Shown here: positions 1 to 8,603 of the stretch, in pieces
Layout of the letters: each line of letters opens with the position of its first letter
Numbering within the stretch: the stretch's first letter is position 1
NCBI RefSeq assembly: GCF_009811555.1
Contig: NZ_BLIN01000005.1
Span: 2,365,501-2,429,500 of the forward strand
DNA: 64,000 bases
From: Streptomyces caniferus
Lineage (GTDB): Bacteria > Actinomycetota > Actinomycetes > Streptomycetales > Streptomycetaceae
Direction: 5' to 3'
Notes under the pieces: model-generated
Told to the model about the DNA's origin: nothing
Seen by the model: only the letters and a program-made list of their open reading frames with translations
The model's database searches: none
Program-made: the position numbers and the translations under genes

Positions 1-2313
1 GAGTCCTTCACCGGCCGCGAGATGGAGCGCTGGGCCTATGAGCGCCCCTTCGGCCTCGTCGAGCTCGACGGCGCCAACATCGTCGTCAACGCCGAGTACG
101 TCACCACCGACGACGGCACCGGCCTCGTCCACCAGGCCCCGGCCTTCGGTGAGGACGACCTCAGGACCTGCAAGGCGTACGGCCTGCCGGTGATCAACCC
201 GGTCCGCCCGGACGGCACGTTCGAGGAGGAACTGGGCCTGGTGGGCGGCCAGTTCTTCAAGAAGGCCGACGAGGCGCTGGTCGCCGACCTCGACGCCCGC
301 GGCCTGCTCTTCCGGCACCTCGCCTACGAGCACAGCTACCCGCACTGCTGGCGCTGCCACACCGCGCTGCTCTACTACGCCCAGCCGTCGTGGTACATCC
401 GCACCACCGCGGTCAAGGACGCCCTGCTGCGGGAGAACGAGAACACCAACTGGTTCCCGGAGTCGGTCAAGCACGGCCGCTTCGGCGACTGGCTGAACAA
501 CAACATCGACTGGGCGCTGTCCCGCAACCGCTACTGGGGCACCCCGCTGCCCATCTGGCGCTGCGAGGAGAACCACCTCACCTGCGTCGGCTCGCTCGCC
601 GAGCTGACCGAGCTGACCGGCACCGACCAGTCGGGCCTGGACCCGCACCGCCCGTACATCGACGCGGTCACCTTCGCCTGCCCGACGTGCCAGGGCACCG
701 CGACCCGCGTCCCCGAGGTCATCGACGCCTGGTACGACTCGGGCTCGATGCCGTTCGCGCAGTGGGGCTACCCGTACCGCAACAAGGAGCTGTTCGAGAA
801 GCGCTACCCGGCGCAGTTCATCTCCGAGGCCATCGACCAGACCCGCGGCTGGTTCTACACCCTGATGGCCGTCGGCACGCTCGTCTTCGACAAGTCCTCG
901 TACGAGAACGTGGTCTGCCTCGGTCACATCCTCGCCGAGGACGGCCGGAAGATGTCCAAGCACCTGGGCAACATCCTCCAGCCGATCCCGCTCATGGACC
1001 AGCACGGCGCCGACGCGGTCCGCTGGTTCATGGCCGCCGGCGGTTCCCCCTGGGCCGCCCGCCGGGTGGGCCACAGCACCATCCAGGAAGTCGTCCGCAA
1101 GACGCTGCTGACGTACTGGAACACCGTCGCCTTCCAGGCGCTGTACGCCCGCACCTCCCAGTGGGCGCCGTCCGCCGCCGACCCGGCCCCGGCCGACCGC
1201 CCGCTGCTGGACCGCTGGCTGCTCGGTGAGCTGAACACCCTGGTCGAGCAGGTCACCGAGTCCCTGGAGTCCTTCGACACCCAGCGGGCCGGCAAGCTGC
1301 TGTCGTCCTTCGTCGACGACCTCTCCAACTGGTACGTCCGCCGCTCCCGCCGCCGCTTCTGGCAGGGCGACGCCGCCGCGCTGCGCACGCTCCACGAGGT
1401 CATCGAGACCGTCACCCGTCTCCTGGCCCCGCTCACCCCGTTCATCACCGAGCGGGTCTGGCAGGACCTGGTCGTCCCGGTCGCGCCGGAGGCCCCGGCG
1501 TCCGTCCACCTCTCCAGTTGGCCGGTCCCCGACCGGGCGCTCATCGACCCGGAGCTGTCGGGCCAGATGCAGCTGGTGCGCCGGCTGGTCGAGCTGGGCC
1601 GTGCCACCCGTGCCGAGTCGGGGGTGAAGACCCGCCAGCCGCTGTCCCGTGCGCTGGTGGCGGCCCACGGCTTCGCCGGCCTGCCCGAGGACCTGCGCGC
1701 ACAGATCGCCGAGGAGCTCAACGTCAGCTCGCTGGCCTCGCTGGCCGACTCCGCCTCCGGTCGCGGGGGCGGCGATTCCCTGGTCGACACCACCGCCAAG
1801 GCCAACTTCCGGGCCCTCGGCAAGCGGTTCGGCAAGGGCGTCCAGGCGGTCGCCAAGGCCGTCGCCGCCGCGGATGCCGCGGCGCTCTCGCTGGCCCTGC
1901 GCGACGGCACGGCGAGCGTCGAGGTCGACGGGGAGACCGTCTCGCTCGCCCCCGACGAGGTCATCATCACCGAGACCCCGCGCGAGGGCTGGTCGGTGGC
2001 CTCCGACGCCGGTGCCACGGTCGCCCTCGACCTGGAGATCACCCCGGAGCTGCGCCGGGCGGGCCTGGCCCGCGACGCGATCCGGCTGATCCAGGAGGCC
2101 CGTAAGAACAGCGGGCTGGACGTCGCCGACCGCATCGCGCTGCGCTGGCAGTCCACCGACGAGGAGGTGCGGACGGCGCTGACCGACCACACCGGCCTGA
2201 TCTCCGACGAGGTCCTCGCCGACGACTTCACCCCCGGCGAGGCGGACGGTTCCTACGGCCCCGCGTTCACCGACGAGAGCCTGGCCCTCACCTTCCAGCT
2301 GCGCAAGGCGTAG
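1..2313 (+). CDS. ileS: Isoleucyl-tRNA synthetase, 3' part (5' end outside window)
   Basis: Class I aminoacyl-tRNA synthetase that charges tRNA-Ile in the cytoplasm. The reading frame is open from base 1, so about 770 residues of a roughly 1,040-residue enzyme are present. The HIGH motif must lie upstream of the window. A KMSKH sequence near bases 949-963 is the ATP-binding KMSKS-type loop. Paired cysteines occur in CWRCH and CPTCQ segments, and the editing-to-catalytic transition DAWYDSG is clear. The C-terminal anticodon-binding region follows. The KMSKHLGN form and overall layout resemble the eukaryote-like IleS of actinobacteria (inference). A strong hairpin follows the stop. The gene converges on divIVA. 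Confidence 0.95.
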   Translation, partial: ESFTGREMERWAYERPFGLVELDGANIVVNAEYVTTDDGTGLVHQAPAFGEDDLRTCKAYGLPVINPVRPDGTFEEELGLVGGQFFKKADEALVADLDARGLLFRHLAYEHSYPHCWRCHTALLYYAQPSWYIRTTAVKDALLRENENTNWFPESVKHGRFGDWLNNNIDWALSRNRYWGTPLPIWRCEENHLTCVGSLAELTELTGTDQSGLDPHRPYIDAVTFACPTCQGTATRVPEVIDAWYDSGSMPFAQWGYPYRNKELFEKRYPAQFISEAIDQTRGWFYTLMAVGTLVFDKSSYENVVCLGHILAEDGRKMSKHLGNILQPIPLMDQHGADAVRWFMAAGGSPWAARRVGHSTIQEVVRKTLLTYWNTVAFQALYARTSQWAPSAADPAPADRPLLDRWLLGELNTLVEQVTESLESFDTQRAGKLLSSFVDDLSNWYVRRSRRRFWQGDAAALRTLHEVIETVTRLLAPLTPFITERVWQDLVVPVAPEAPASVHLSSWPVPDRALIDPELSGQMQLVRRLVELGRATRAESGVKTRQPLSRALVAAHGFAGLPEDLRAQIAEELNVSSLASLADSASGRGGGDSLVDTTAKANFRALGKRFGKGVQAVAKAVAAADAAALSLALRDGTASVEVDGETVSLAPDEVIITETPREGWSVASDAGATVALDLEITPELRRAGLARDAIRLIQEARKNSGLDVADRIALRWQSTDEEVRTALTDHTGLISDEVLADDFTPGEADGSYGPAFTDESLALTFQLRKA

Positions 2314-2329
2314 CCACCACGGCCCGCAA

Positions 2330-2360
2330 AGCCCCCCGGTGCGGCACGCACCGGGGGGCT
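2330..2360 (+). terminator. Rho-independent-type terminator of ileS
   Basis: A perfect 14-bp stem (2330-2343 with 2347-2360) closes a 3-nt loop 17 bases after the ileS stop. It is very GC-rich and followed by few T residues, as is usual for Streptomyces terminators. Confidence 0.8.
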
Positions 2361-2409
2361 TCGTCGTCCCCGCGCAGGCACCCGGCCCCCACGGACAAGT
2401 ACACACAAA

Positions 2410-2451
2410 AGGGCCGGGCCCCGAAGGAGTGTTCCCTCGGGGCCCGGCCCT
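2410..2451 (-). terminator. Terminator downstream of divIVA
   Basis: A 15-bp inverted repeat (2410-2424 with 2437-2451) lies about 30 bases beyond the divIVA stop on the minus strand. On that strand it ends in a CCCTTTTGTGTGT run. It separates the converging ileS and divIVA transcripts. Confidence 0.75.
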
Positions 2452-2480
2452 GATTGCCGACTGTGCGCGCTACGCGGACG

Positions 2481-3593
2481 TCAGTTGTCGTCCTCGTCGA
2501 TGAGGAAGCCGCGCATCGGCGACGGCGTCTGCTGCATCGGCTGCGGGCTCTGCGGACGCACCGGAGCCATCGGCTGGGTCATCGCCGGCGACATCTGCTG
2601 CTGACCGCCGTAGGACGGACCACCGTTGGACTGGCCGGCCATGGAGTGGTTGCCGCCCATCTGCTGGCCGCCACCCATGGTGTGGTTGCCGCCCATGGTG
2701 CCGGCACCGGCCGACGCCATCGACGGGGACGGCGGCAGCGAAGGGGCCGCCGGGGTCCGCGGCGGGGCCAGCGAGTCGTCGGCCTGGTTCTCCAGCTGAC
2801 GCAGCTGGCTCTCCAGGTACGACTTCAGCCGCGTGCGGTACTCGCGCTCGAAGCCGCGCAGGTCCTCGACCTTGCGCTCCAGCGTCGCGCGGGCCGACTC
2901 CAGCGAGCCCATCGCCACGCGGTGCTTCTCCTGCGCGTCCCGCTCCAGCGCGTCGGCCTTGGCGCGGGCGTCCCGCTCCAGGCCCTCGGCACGGCTGCGC
3001 GCCTCGCCGACGATCTTGTTGGCCTCGGAACGGGCCTCCGCGATCGCCTGGTCGGCGGTCTGCTGTGCCAGCGACAGCACGCGTGCGGCACTGTCACCGC
3101 CGGGGCCGCCCTGCTGGGCAGCCTGCGGCAGCTGCGGTCCGCCGGGGCCGCCCATCGGGCCACCCATGGGACCGCCGGGGCCCATCGGACCGGGGCCGTG
3201 CGGGCCCTGCGGACCGGGGCCGTGGCCACCGGGACCAGGAGGCAGCTGCGGTGCACCACCAGGCAGTTGGGGAGGGCCACCCATCCCCTGCTGCTGCTGC
3301 GGCGGGACCGGCTGCGGACCGGATATGGCGGCGGGCACCGGTGCCCCGGGCCGCTGCTGCTGCTCCTGCTGCTGGTCCGGTCCCTTGCGCAGCCCCTGCT
3401 GCTGCTGGTTCTGCGCCGCGGCGCGGGTGGCAGCGGCAAGCTTGGCGCGAAGGTCCTCGTTCTCCCGCAGGAGCCGGGTCAGTTCGGCTTCGACCTCATC
3501 GAGGAAGGCATCGACCTCGTCCTCGTCATAGCCTTCTCGGAGGCGGACGGTCGTGAACTGCTTGTTCCGCACGTCCTCGGGGGTCAACGGCAT
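2481..3593 (-). CDS. divIVA: DivIVA polar growth determinant
   Basis: Coiled-coil protein that marks curved membrane at hyphal tips and directs apical cell wall growth (Wag31 in mycobacteria). The N-terminal membrane-binding domain (about residues 1-65) begins MPLTPEDVRNKQF and includes the typical GYDEDEVDAFLDEVE helix. A Gln/Pro/Gly-rich insert (about 70-170) and a long charged coiled coil (about 175-290) follow. The C-terminal tail is rich in Gly, Met, Asn and Gln and ends in acidic residues. At 370 residues it is longer than Bacillus DivIVA, as expected for Streptomyces. It is the last gene of the dcw-linked set, about 50 bases after yggT, and is followed by a terminator. Confidence 0.95.
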   Translation of the reverse strand: MPLTPEDVRNKQFTTVRLREGYDEDEVDAFLDEVEAELTRLLRENEDLRAKLAAATRAAAQNQQQQGLRKGPDQQQEQQQRPGAPVPAAISGPQPVPPQQQQGMGGPPQLPGGAPQLPPGPGGHGPGPQGPHGPGPMGPGGPMGGPMGGPGGPQLPQAAQQGGPGGDSAARVLSLAQQTADQAIAEARSEANKIVGEARSRAEGLERDARAKADALERDAQEKHRVAMGSLESARATLERKVEDLRGFEREYRTRLKSYLESQLRQLENQADDSLAPPRTPAAPSLPPSPSMASAGAGTMGGNHTMGGGQQMGGNHSMAGQSNGGPSYGGQQQMSPAMTQPMAPVRPQSPQPMQQTPSPMRGFLIDEDDN

Positions 3594-3642
3594 CTCTACT
3601 TCACCTCAACGTAGTCGTCGGCAATCGGCAAGACCGTATCGT

Positions 3643-3936
3643 TCACACCAACAACACCGTCCTCACGACGGTGATCAGGATGTACACGATGATCATCAAT
3701 ACGAAGAAGGACAGGTCGAGCGCCACGCCCCCGAGACGCAGCGGCGGAATTACCCGCCGCAGAAGCTTGAGTGGCGGATCAGTGACAGTGTAGGCGGCCT
3801 CAAGAATGACCACCATCGCCTTGCCGGGTTGCCATGAACGGGCGAACTGGAAGACATAGTCCATCACCAGCCGGAAGATCAACACGATCAGGAAGCAGTA
3901 CAGCGCGATGTAGATCACCTGACCAAAGACACTCAT
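3643..3936 (-). CDS. YggT family membrane protein
   Basis: Small integral membrane protein of about 97 residues. Two hydrophobic segments occur: one near the N terminus (VIYIALYCFLIVLIFRLVM) and one near the C terminus (LSFFVLMIIVYILITVV). Between them is the family's ILRRVIPP-like segment, here LKLLRRVIPPLRLGG. I start it at the ATG at 3936, giving MSVFGQ; the open frame runs 15 codons further but that extension is polar and unlike the family. A GGGAGAGGGA purine stretch precedes this ATG. It lies between sepF and divIVA, an order conserved in Gram-positive bacteria. A role in division or envelope homeostasis is inferred from context only. Confidence 0.85.
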   Translation of the reverse strand: MSVFGQVIYIALYCFLIVLIFRLVMDYVFQFARSWQPGKAMVVILEAAYTVTDPPLKLLRRVIPPLRLGGVALDLSFFVLMIIVYILITVVRTVLLV

Positions 3937-4007
3937 CTCGCGCAGTCCCTCTCCCCTTGCCTTGCTCTGTGTTGGCCTCACGGCCGCGGTGTGCCCGGTG
4001 TTGCGTC

Positions 4008-4628
4008 TCAGCTCTGGTTGAAGAACCCGCCCTCTGCGATGCGGGCCTTGTCCTCCGCCGTGACATCGACGTTAGCAGGCGACAACAGGAACACCTTCTG
4101 CGTCACCCGCTCGATGCTGCCGTGAAGACCAAACACCAAACCGGCCGCAAAGTCGACAAGTCGCTTCGCGTCAGTATCGTCCATCTCCGTGAGATTCATG
4201 ATCACCGGAGTGCCCTCGCGGAAGTGTTCCCCGATGGTACGGGCTTCGTTGTAGGTCCGGGGGTGGAGTGTGGTGATGCGGTAGGGCTCCCGCTCGGACA
4301 CAACCTTGGGCATGATCACCGGTGCGTTCTTCTCCAGATTTGGACGTTCGGGTGTGATGGATGCCACGGGGGCGATTCGCGCGGGTCGTCCGTTTTCCGC
4401 GGCAAGCGGGGCCGGTTCACGTTGCGCCGGAGGTGTCACGGCACGGATGGGTTCCTCCCTTTCGGGGGGAATTTCGGCCTGCACTGGGTGCTGTTGACGC
4501 CGCCCCCGGTCGGGCTCCGGGTCAAGCTCGGGCTCGAACTCGTCATCGGGGTCGAACCCCCGGCCGTCGTACCCATCGTCCTCCACGAGGCCGAGGTAGA
4601 CCGCCATCTTGCGCATCGCGCCGGCCAT
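4008..4628 (-). CDS. sepF: SepF cell division protein
   Basis: FtsZ partner that tethers Z-rings to the membrane; important in bacteria such as Streptomyces that lack FtsA. The N terminus [17 protein letters not shown] is the amphipathic membrane-binding helix. An acidic, Pro/Arg-rich linker covers about residues 20-105. The conserved core from about 110 to 195 includes [19 protein letters not shown] and the [10 protein letters not shown] and [15 protein letters not shown] segments. At 206 residues it has normal actinobacterial length. It sits between yggS and yggT, downstream of ftsZ. The conserved C-terminal peptide of FtsZ in this window (DVPDFLK) is the expected binding site. Confidence 0.94.
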   Translation of the reverse strand: MAGAMRKMAVYLGLVEDDGYDGRGFDPDDEFEPELDPEPDRGRRQQHPVQAEIPPEREEPIRAVTPPAQREPAPLAAENGRPARIAPVASITPERPNLEKNAPVIMPKVVSEREPYRITTLHPRTYNEARTIGEHFREGTPVIMNLTEMDDTDAKRLVDFAAGLVFGLHGSIERVTQKVFLLSPANVDVTAEDKARIAEGGFFNQS

Positions 4629-4755
4629 TCTCTGCGTCCTCCGCTCTGTGGTGGATCGGCTCCGTCACTCACCAGGGGCCTTGGATCCACGCGGCCTGCC
4701 CGCTTTTTGCGGGAATGACCATATTTTGTGCTGTGGTCCGACTTGCTTGGCGACG

Positions 4756-5478
4756 TTACCGGAGCCGTGGTCGGACTCCGAGTACCGCAGTGCCGACGCG
4801 CACATGTGTCGCCCCGGCCGCCACGGCTTCTTCGAGGTCCGCGCTCATGCCTGCTGACACCATGTTGGCACCAGGATGAGCAGCGCGCAGGTCGGATGAG
4901 ATTTCCATGAGCCGTTCGAAAGCGGCGAGTTCACGGCCGGCGTACGGCCCGGCCAGCGGGGCGACGGTCATCACGCCGTCCAGCCGCAGACCTTGAGCAC
5001 CGGCGACCGCCTCGGCGAGCGCCTCGACTCCGTCCGGCGCCACCCCGCCACGCTCGCCCCGCTCCCCCGCCTCCGCGTCGAGCGCCACCTGGATCAGACA
5101 ACCCAGTTCACGCCCGGCACGCACCGCCTCCCTGGAGAGCGCGGTGACGAGCCTGGCCCGGTCGATCGACTGAACAATTCCGGCATAACCGGCCGCAGAG
5201 CGCACTTTGTTCGTCTGTAGTTGACCAACGAAGTGCCAAGTAAGCGGCAAATCGGCGCATTCCGCGGCCTTGGGAGCCGCCTCCTGGTCGCGGTTCTCCG
5301 CGACCTGCCGCACGCCCAGCTCCGCGAGCAACCGGACATCGCTCGCGGGGTAGGTCTTGGTGACCACGATCAGGGTCACCTCGTCACGCGGCCGGCCGGC
5401 CTTGGCGCAGGCGGCGGAGATACGTTCCTCCACCCGGGCCAGGTTCTCGGCCAGTTGCCTCTTGCGGTCGTCCGTCAC
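4756..5478 (-). CDS. YggS/PROSC family pyridoxal-phosphate homeostasis protein
   Basis: PLP-binding protein with an alanine-racemase-like TIM-barrel fold; the family buffers free PLP and has no firmly assigned enzymatic reaction. The PLP lysine lies in LIVVTKTYPASDVRLL. The WHFVGQLQTNK, SIDR and MSADLEEA segments are typical. I place the start at the GTG at 5478, which overlaps the pgeF stop as GTGA and gives VTDDRKRQL. The longer frame adds 15 low-complexity codons. The protein is then 240 residues. It lies in the ftsZ-pgeF-yggS-sepF run and is probably translationally coupled to pgeF. Confidence 0.9.
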   Translation of the reverse strand: MTDDRKRQLAENLARVEERISAACAKAGRPRDEVTLIVVTKTYPASDVRLLAELGVRQVAENRDQEAAPKAAECADLPLTWHFVGQLQTNKVRSAAGYAGIVQSIDRARLVTALSREAVRAGRELGCLIQVALDAEAGERGERGGVAPDGVEALAEAVAGAQGLRLDGVMTVAPLAGPYAGRELAAFERLMEISSDLRAAHPGANMVSAGMSADLEEAVAAGATHVRVGTAVLGVRPRLR

Positions 5479-6239
5479 AGCTCGGCCTCCCCCAGCCGCG
5501 GGCCGGGGGTGTCCCCGAGCCATACATAGCTCGCGAGCCGCCCCGTCGTACGGTCGCGCCGGTAAGAAAAATGGTCCGCGGATTCGCGGGTGCAGATGTG
5601 GGAATCCTCACGCACCGGCACGCCCGCCGCGGCGAGTTGGGCCCGCACACCTGCGGTGACGTCCACCGCGGGGGTGCCCCAGCTGGTCGTCGCACGGGCC
5701 TCGGGCACCACCGCGGCGACATCGGAACGCATCGCCTCGGGCACCTCGTAGCACCGCCCGCAGATCGCCGGTCCGGTGTACGCGACGATCCGGGCCGGCT
5801 GCGCCCCCTGCTGCACCATGGCCTCGACGACCGCCGGGACGACCCCGGCGACCAGACCGGGACGGCCGGCGTGCGCGGCCCCCGCGATCCCGGCGACCGG
5901 ATCGGCCAGCAGGACCGGGGTGCAGTCGGCGGTCAGCACGGCGAGCGCGAGACCGCGGCGATCCGTCACCACCGCGTCGACGGCGGGAACCTCGTCGCCG
6001 TGCCACGGTCCGTCGACCACCGCGACGTCCCGGCCGTGCACCTGGTTCATCCAGACCACCGCGGCCGGGTCGAGGCCGAGTTGCGCGGCGGCCCGCGCGC
6101 GGTTGGCGCGTACGGCGTGCGGGTCGTCGCCGACCGCGCCGCCCAGGTTGAGCTGCTCATACGGAGCGGCGCTCACCCCGCCCCACCTGTCGGTGAAGGC
6201 GAAGTGCGCGCCGCTCTCGTGGTGCTGTTGCCCTATCAC
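5475..6239 (-). CDS. pgeF: PgeF/YlmD family (laccase-domain) peptidoglycan editing factor
   Basis: Member of the Cu/Zn 'polyphenol oxidase' (DUF152/YfiH) family. Family knowledge points to removal of wrongly incorporated L-Ser from muropeptide precursors or a purine nucleoside phosphorylase activity. The 254 residues contain the metal-site histidines and cysteines in NQVHGRDV, LTADCTPVLL, AAHAGRPGLVAGV and IGPAICG-like (YTGPAICGRCYEV) segments. The start is GTG at 6239, 14 bases after the ftsZ stop. The C terminus overlaps yggS by 4 bp. The linkage to ftsZ fits a cell wall role. Confidence 0.88.
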   Translation of the reverse strand: MIGQQHHESGAHFAFTDRWGGVSAAPYEQLNLGGAVGDDPHAVRANRARAAAQLGLDPAAVVWMNQVHGRDVAVVDGPWHGDEVPAVDAVVTDRRGLALAVLTADCTPVLLADPVAGIAGAAHAGRPGLVAGVVPAVVEAMVQQGAQPARIVAYTGPAICGRCYEVPEAMRSDVAAVVPEARATTSWGTPAVDVTAGVRAQLAAAGVPVREDSHICTRESADHFSYRRDRTTGRLASYVWLGDTPGPRLGEAEL

Positions 6240-6253
6240 TTCGGTGCTTTACG

Positions 6254-7483
6254 TCACTTCAGGAAGTCGGGGACGTCCAGTTCCTCGGCCGCGGAGTCCG
6301 AGTACGGACGGGCCGGGGGAACCTGCGGGGCGCTCGCCGGGGGCGAGGGGACCTCGCCCAGCGCGGAGGACTCGGCCGGGGCCGGCTCCTCGTCGCGTAC
6401 GGGCACCGAACCCAGTCCGCCGAAGGACGACGAACGCGGCTCCGGCGGGGTGGCCGGACGGCTCGGCGCCGGGGCGGCCGGCTCCTCGCGCTTCTGGGAC
6501 GACAGCGCCGACTGCGCATCGCGGCGGGCCGGCGGCTGACCGCCGTCGAAGCCCGCGGCGATGACCGTCACCCGGACCTCGTCGCCCAGCGCATCGTCGA
6601 TGACCGCACCGAAGATGATGTTCGCTTCCGGGTGCGCGGCCTCGCTGACCAGCTGTGCCGCCTCGTTGATCTCGAAGAGACCGAGGTCGGAACCGCCGGA
6701 GATGGAGAGCAGCACCCCGCGGGCGCCGTCGATGGAGGCCTCCAGGAGCGGCGAGGAGATCGCCATCTCCGCGGCGGCCACCGCACGGTCGTCGCCGCGC
6801 GCCGAGCCGATGCCCATGAGCGCGGAACCGGCCTCCGACATCACGGACTTGACGTCGGCGAAGTCGAGGTTGATCAGACCCGGTGTGGTGATCAGGTCGG
6901 TGATGCCCTGGACACCCGACAGCAGCACCTGGTCCGCGGACTTGAACGCGTCGAGCACGCTCACCTGGCGGTCCGAGATGGACAGCAGCCGGTCGTTGGG
7001 GATCACGATGAGGGTGTCGACCTCTTCGCGCAGCTGCGCGATGCCGTCCTCGGCCTGGTTGGCCCGACGGCGGCCCTCGAAGGTGAACGGGCGGGTGACC
7101 ACGCCGATCGTGAGGGCGCCCAGCGAGCGGGCGATGTTGGCGACGACGGGTGCGCCACCGGTGCCGGTGCCGCCGCCCTCACCCGCGGTCACGAAGACCA
7201 TGTCGGCCCCCTTGAGGACCTCCTCGATCTCCTCGCGGTGGTCCTCGGCCGCCTTCCGACCCACATCCGGGTTGGCGCCGGCGCCGAGTCCGCGCGTCAT
7301 TTCGCGGCCGACGTCGAGCTTGACGTCGGCGTCGCTCATCAGCAGCGCCTGCGCATCGGTGTTGATCGCGATGAACTCGACGCCCTTGAGCCCGACCTCG
7401 ATCATCCGGTTGATGGCGTTCACGCCACCGCCGCCGATGCCGACGACCTTGATGACTGCGAGGTAGTTCTGCGGTGCTGCCAC
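6254..7483 (-). CDS. ftsZ: Cell division GTPase FtsZ
   Basis: Tubulin homologue that polymerises into the Z-ring; in Streptomyces it forms ladders during sporulation septation. The 409 residues include the tubulin signature GGGTGTG at 103-109 and the catalytic T7 loop NLDFAD at 205-210. A Pro/Ala/Ser-rich linker (about 325-395) leads to the conserved C-terminal peptide DVPDFLK, which docks SepF. The start is a GTG at 7483 behind a GAGAGG Shine-Dalgarno. A 281-base gap to ftsQ, holding two inverted repeats, is the likely site of the dedicated ftsZ promoters known in Streptomyces. Confidence 0.98.
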   Translation of the reverse strand: MAAPQNYLAVIKVVGIGGGGVNAINRMIEVGLKGVEFIAINTDAQALLMSDADVKLDVGREMTRGLGAGANPDVGRKAAEDHREEIEEVLKGADMVFVTAGEGGGTGTGGAPVVANIARSLGALTIGVVTRPFTFEGRRRANQAEDGIAQLREEVDTLIVIPNDRLLSISDRQVSVLDAFKSADQVLLSGVQGITDLITTPGLINLDFADVKSVMSEAGSALMGIGSARGDDRAVAAAEMAISSPLLEASIDGARGVLLSISGGSDLGLFEINEAAQLVSEAAHPEANIIFGAVIDDALGDEVRVTVIAAGFDGGQPPARRDAQSALSSQKREEPAAPAPSRPATPPEPRSSSFGGLGSVPVRDEEPAPAESSALGEVPSPPASAPQVPPARPYSDSAAEELDVPDFLK

Positions 7484-7575
7484 GTCGAAGGCCTCTCGCC
7501 TCGAGTTACGTGTCGTCGCCGCACTGCGTGTGGACGCCGACTGATGCCGATGGGACGGTTCGTATCGCCGACCCG

Positions 7576-7641
7576 AACCCTAACGTTGAAGTTTAGGGTT
7601 ACCTGTGCCTGTGTTCCTTGGTTCCAAAGTCCCTTTGGAAC
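7576..7641 (-). promoter_or_regulatory. Two inverted repeats in the ftsQ-ftsZ intergenic region
   Basis: Two separate perfect palindromes lie upstream of ftsZ. One has arms AACCCTAA (7576-7583) and TTAGGGTT (7593-7600) with a 9-bp spacer. The other has arms GTTCCAAAG (7621-7629) and CTTTGGAAC (7633-7641) with a 3-bp spacer. They lie about 93-158 bases before the GTG. A GACAC pentamer, the core of WhiA sites, lies next to the second at 7644-7648. Neither is followed by a T-run, so operators or leader structures fit better than terminators. The regulator is not identified. Confidence 0.6.
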
Positions 7642-7764
7642 GAGACACTAAGTCGACAAGGCGCGCGCGTTCAACGAACACGCCGAACCTCCCGTTTTTC
7701 TTTTCACCCTATGTGATCACCCATAGTCGTAGCCATCCAGGGTGCTGGCCTGCGGCTGCGGGCG

Positions 7765-8580
7765 TCAACTCCCGGACACGGCAGGGGCACTGGGGACCGA
7801 GACGTCGAAGTGACGCCCGCCGTGTGCCGCTTTCAGCAGTGCGGTCAGCACCTTTGCCTTTTCGGCGCCCTCTTCGCGGCTGCCCCACGCGACCGTGCGG
7901 CCGCCGGTCAGTTCGAGGGTGACGGCGTCGTAGGACCGTACACGGACCTTGCGCACGTCCTTGCGCACGGCCGTGGGCAGATCCCGGTTGACCTCGACCG
8001 CAGCGCGCCGCAACCGGTCGATTCCGAACCGATGCAGGCTCGGGGAGTCGGATACGGCCATTTCCAGAAGCGGAACGCCCTGGGGAGCCGTGCTGACGGT
8101 GGCGAACCGGACGCCCTCGGCGTCCACTTCGACGAACTTTCCGCCCGCCCGGATCAGCAGTTCCGGCTTCCTTTCGGTCACTTTCAGACCGATCGTGTGC
8201 GGCCAGGACCGCTCGACGTCAACGGTCTTGATCCGCGGCAGCCGTGCGCGCAGCCGGTGCGCGAGCGCGTCCGTGTCCACGGAGACCAGCGGCGCGTTCA
8301 TCGGGGCGCGCGCCGCCGCGATGACCTCATGCGACGTCAGGACCCGGGTGCCGGTGGCCCTGACGCGTTCCACCCGGAGCCAGTTCGAGGCGTAGAGGGC
8401 CCAGACGCCGAACGCGCCGAGCAGCACCGCGACGACCAAGATGATGATCAGACTACGGCGGCCCGGCGCGCGAAGAGGAATGCGCACCCACCGCGACCCC
8501 GGCGCGCGGGGCGGCGCGGCGGAGGGCGGGCCGGACGGTGACTTCTTCTCGCCGCGCCGGGCGGTTGTCGGTCCGGCCAC
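7765..8580 (-). CDS. ftsQ: Cell division protein FtsQ
   Basis: Bitopic divisome protein that links early Z-ring proteins to the septal synthase. A basic, Pro/Ser-rich cytoplasmic N terminus (1-42) precedes one transmembrane helix (SLIIILVVAVLLGAFGVWALY, about 43-63). The POTRA domain follows at about 66-135 (LRVERVRATGTRVLTSHEV...), then the FtsQ beta-domain. Its length of 271 residues is normal. It starts at GTG 8580, 23 bases after the murG stop; murC, which sits here in many bacteria, is absent. Confidence 0.92.
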   Translation of the reverse strand: MAGPTTARRGEKKSPSGPPSAAPPRAPGSRWVRIPLRAPGRRSLIIILVVAVLLGAFGVWALYASNWLRVERVRATGTRVLTSHEVIAAARAPMNAPLVSVDTDALAHRLRARLPRIKTVDVERSWPHTIGLKVTERKPELLIRAGGKFVEVDAEGVRFATVSTAPQGVPLLEMAVSDSPSLHRFGIDRLRRAAVEVNRDLPTAVRKDVRKVRVRSYDAVTLELTGGRTVAWGSREEGAEKAKVLTALLKAAHGGRHFDVSVPSAPAVSGS

Positions 8581-8603
8581 GCTCCCCTGCCTTCTCTCGT
8601 GCG

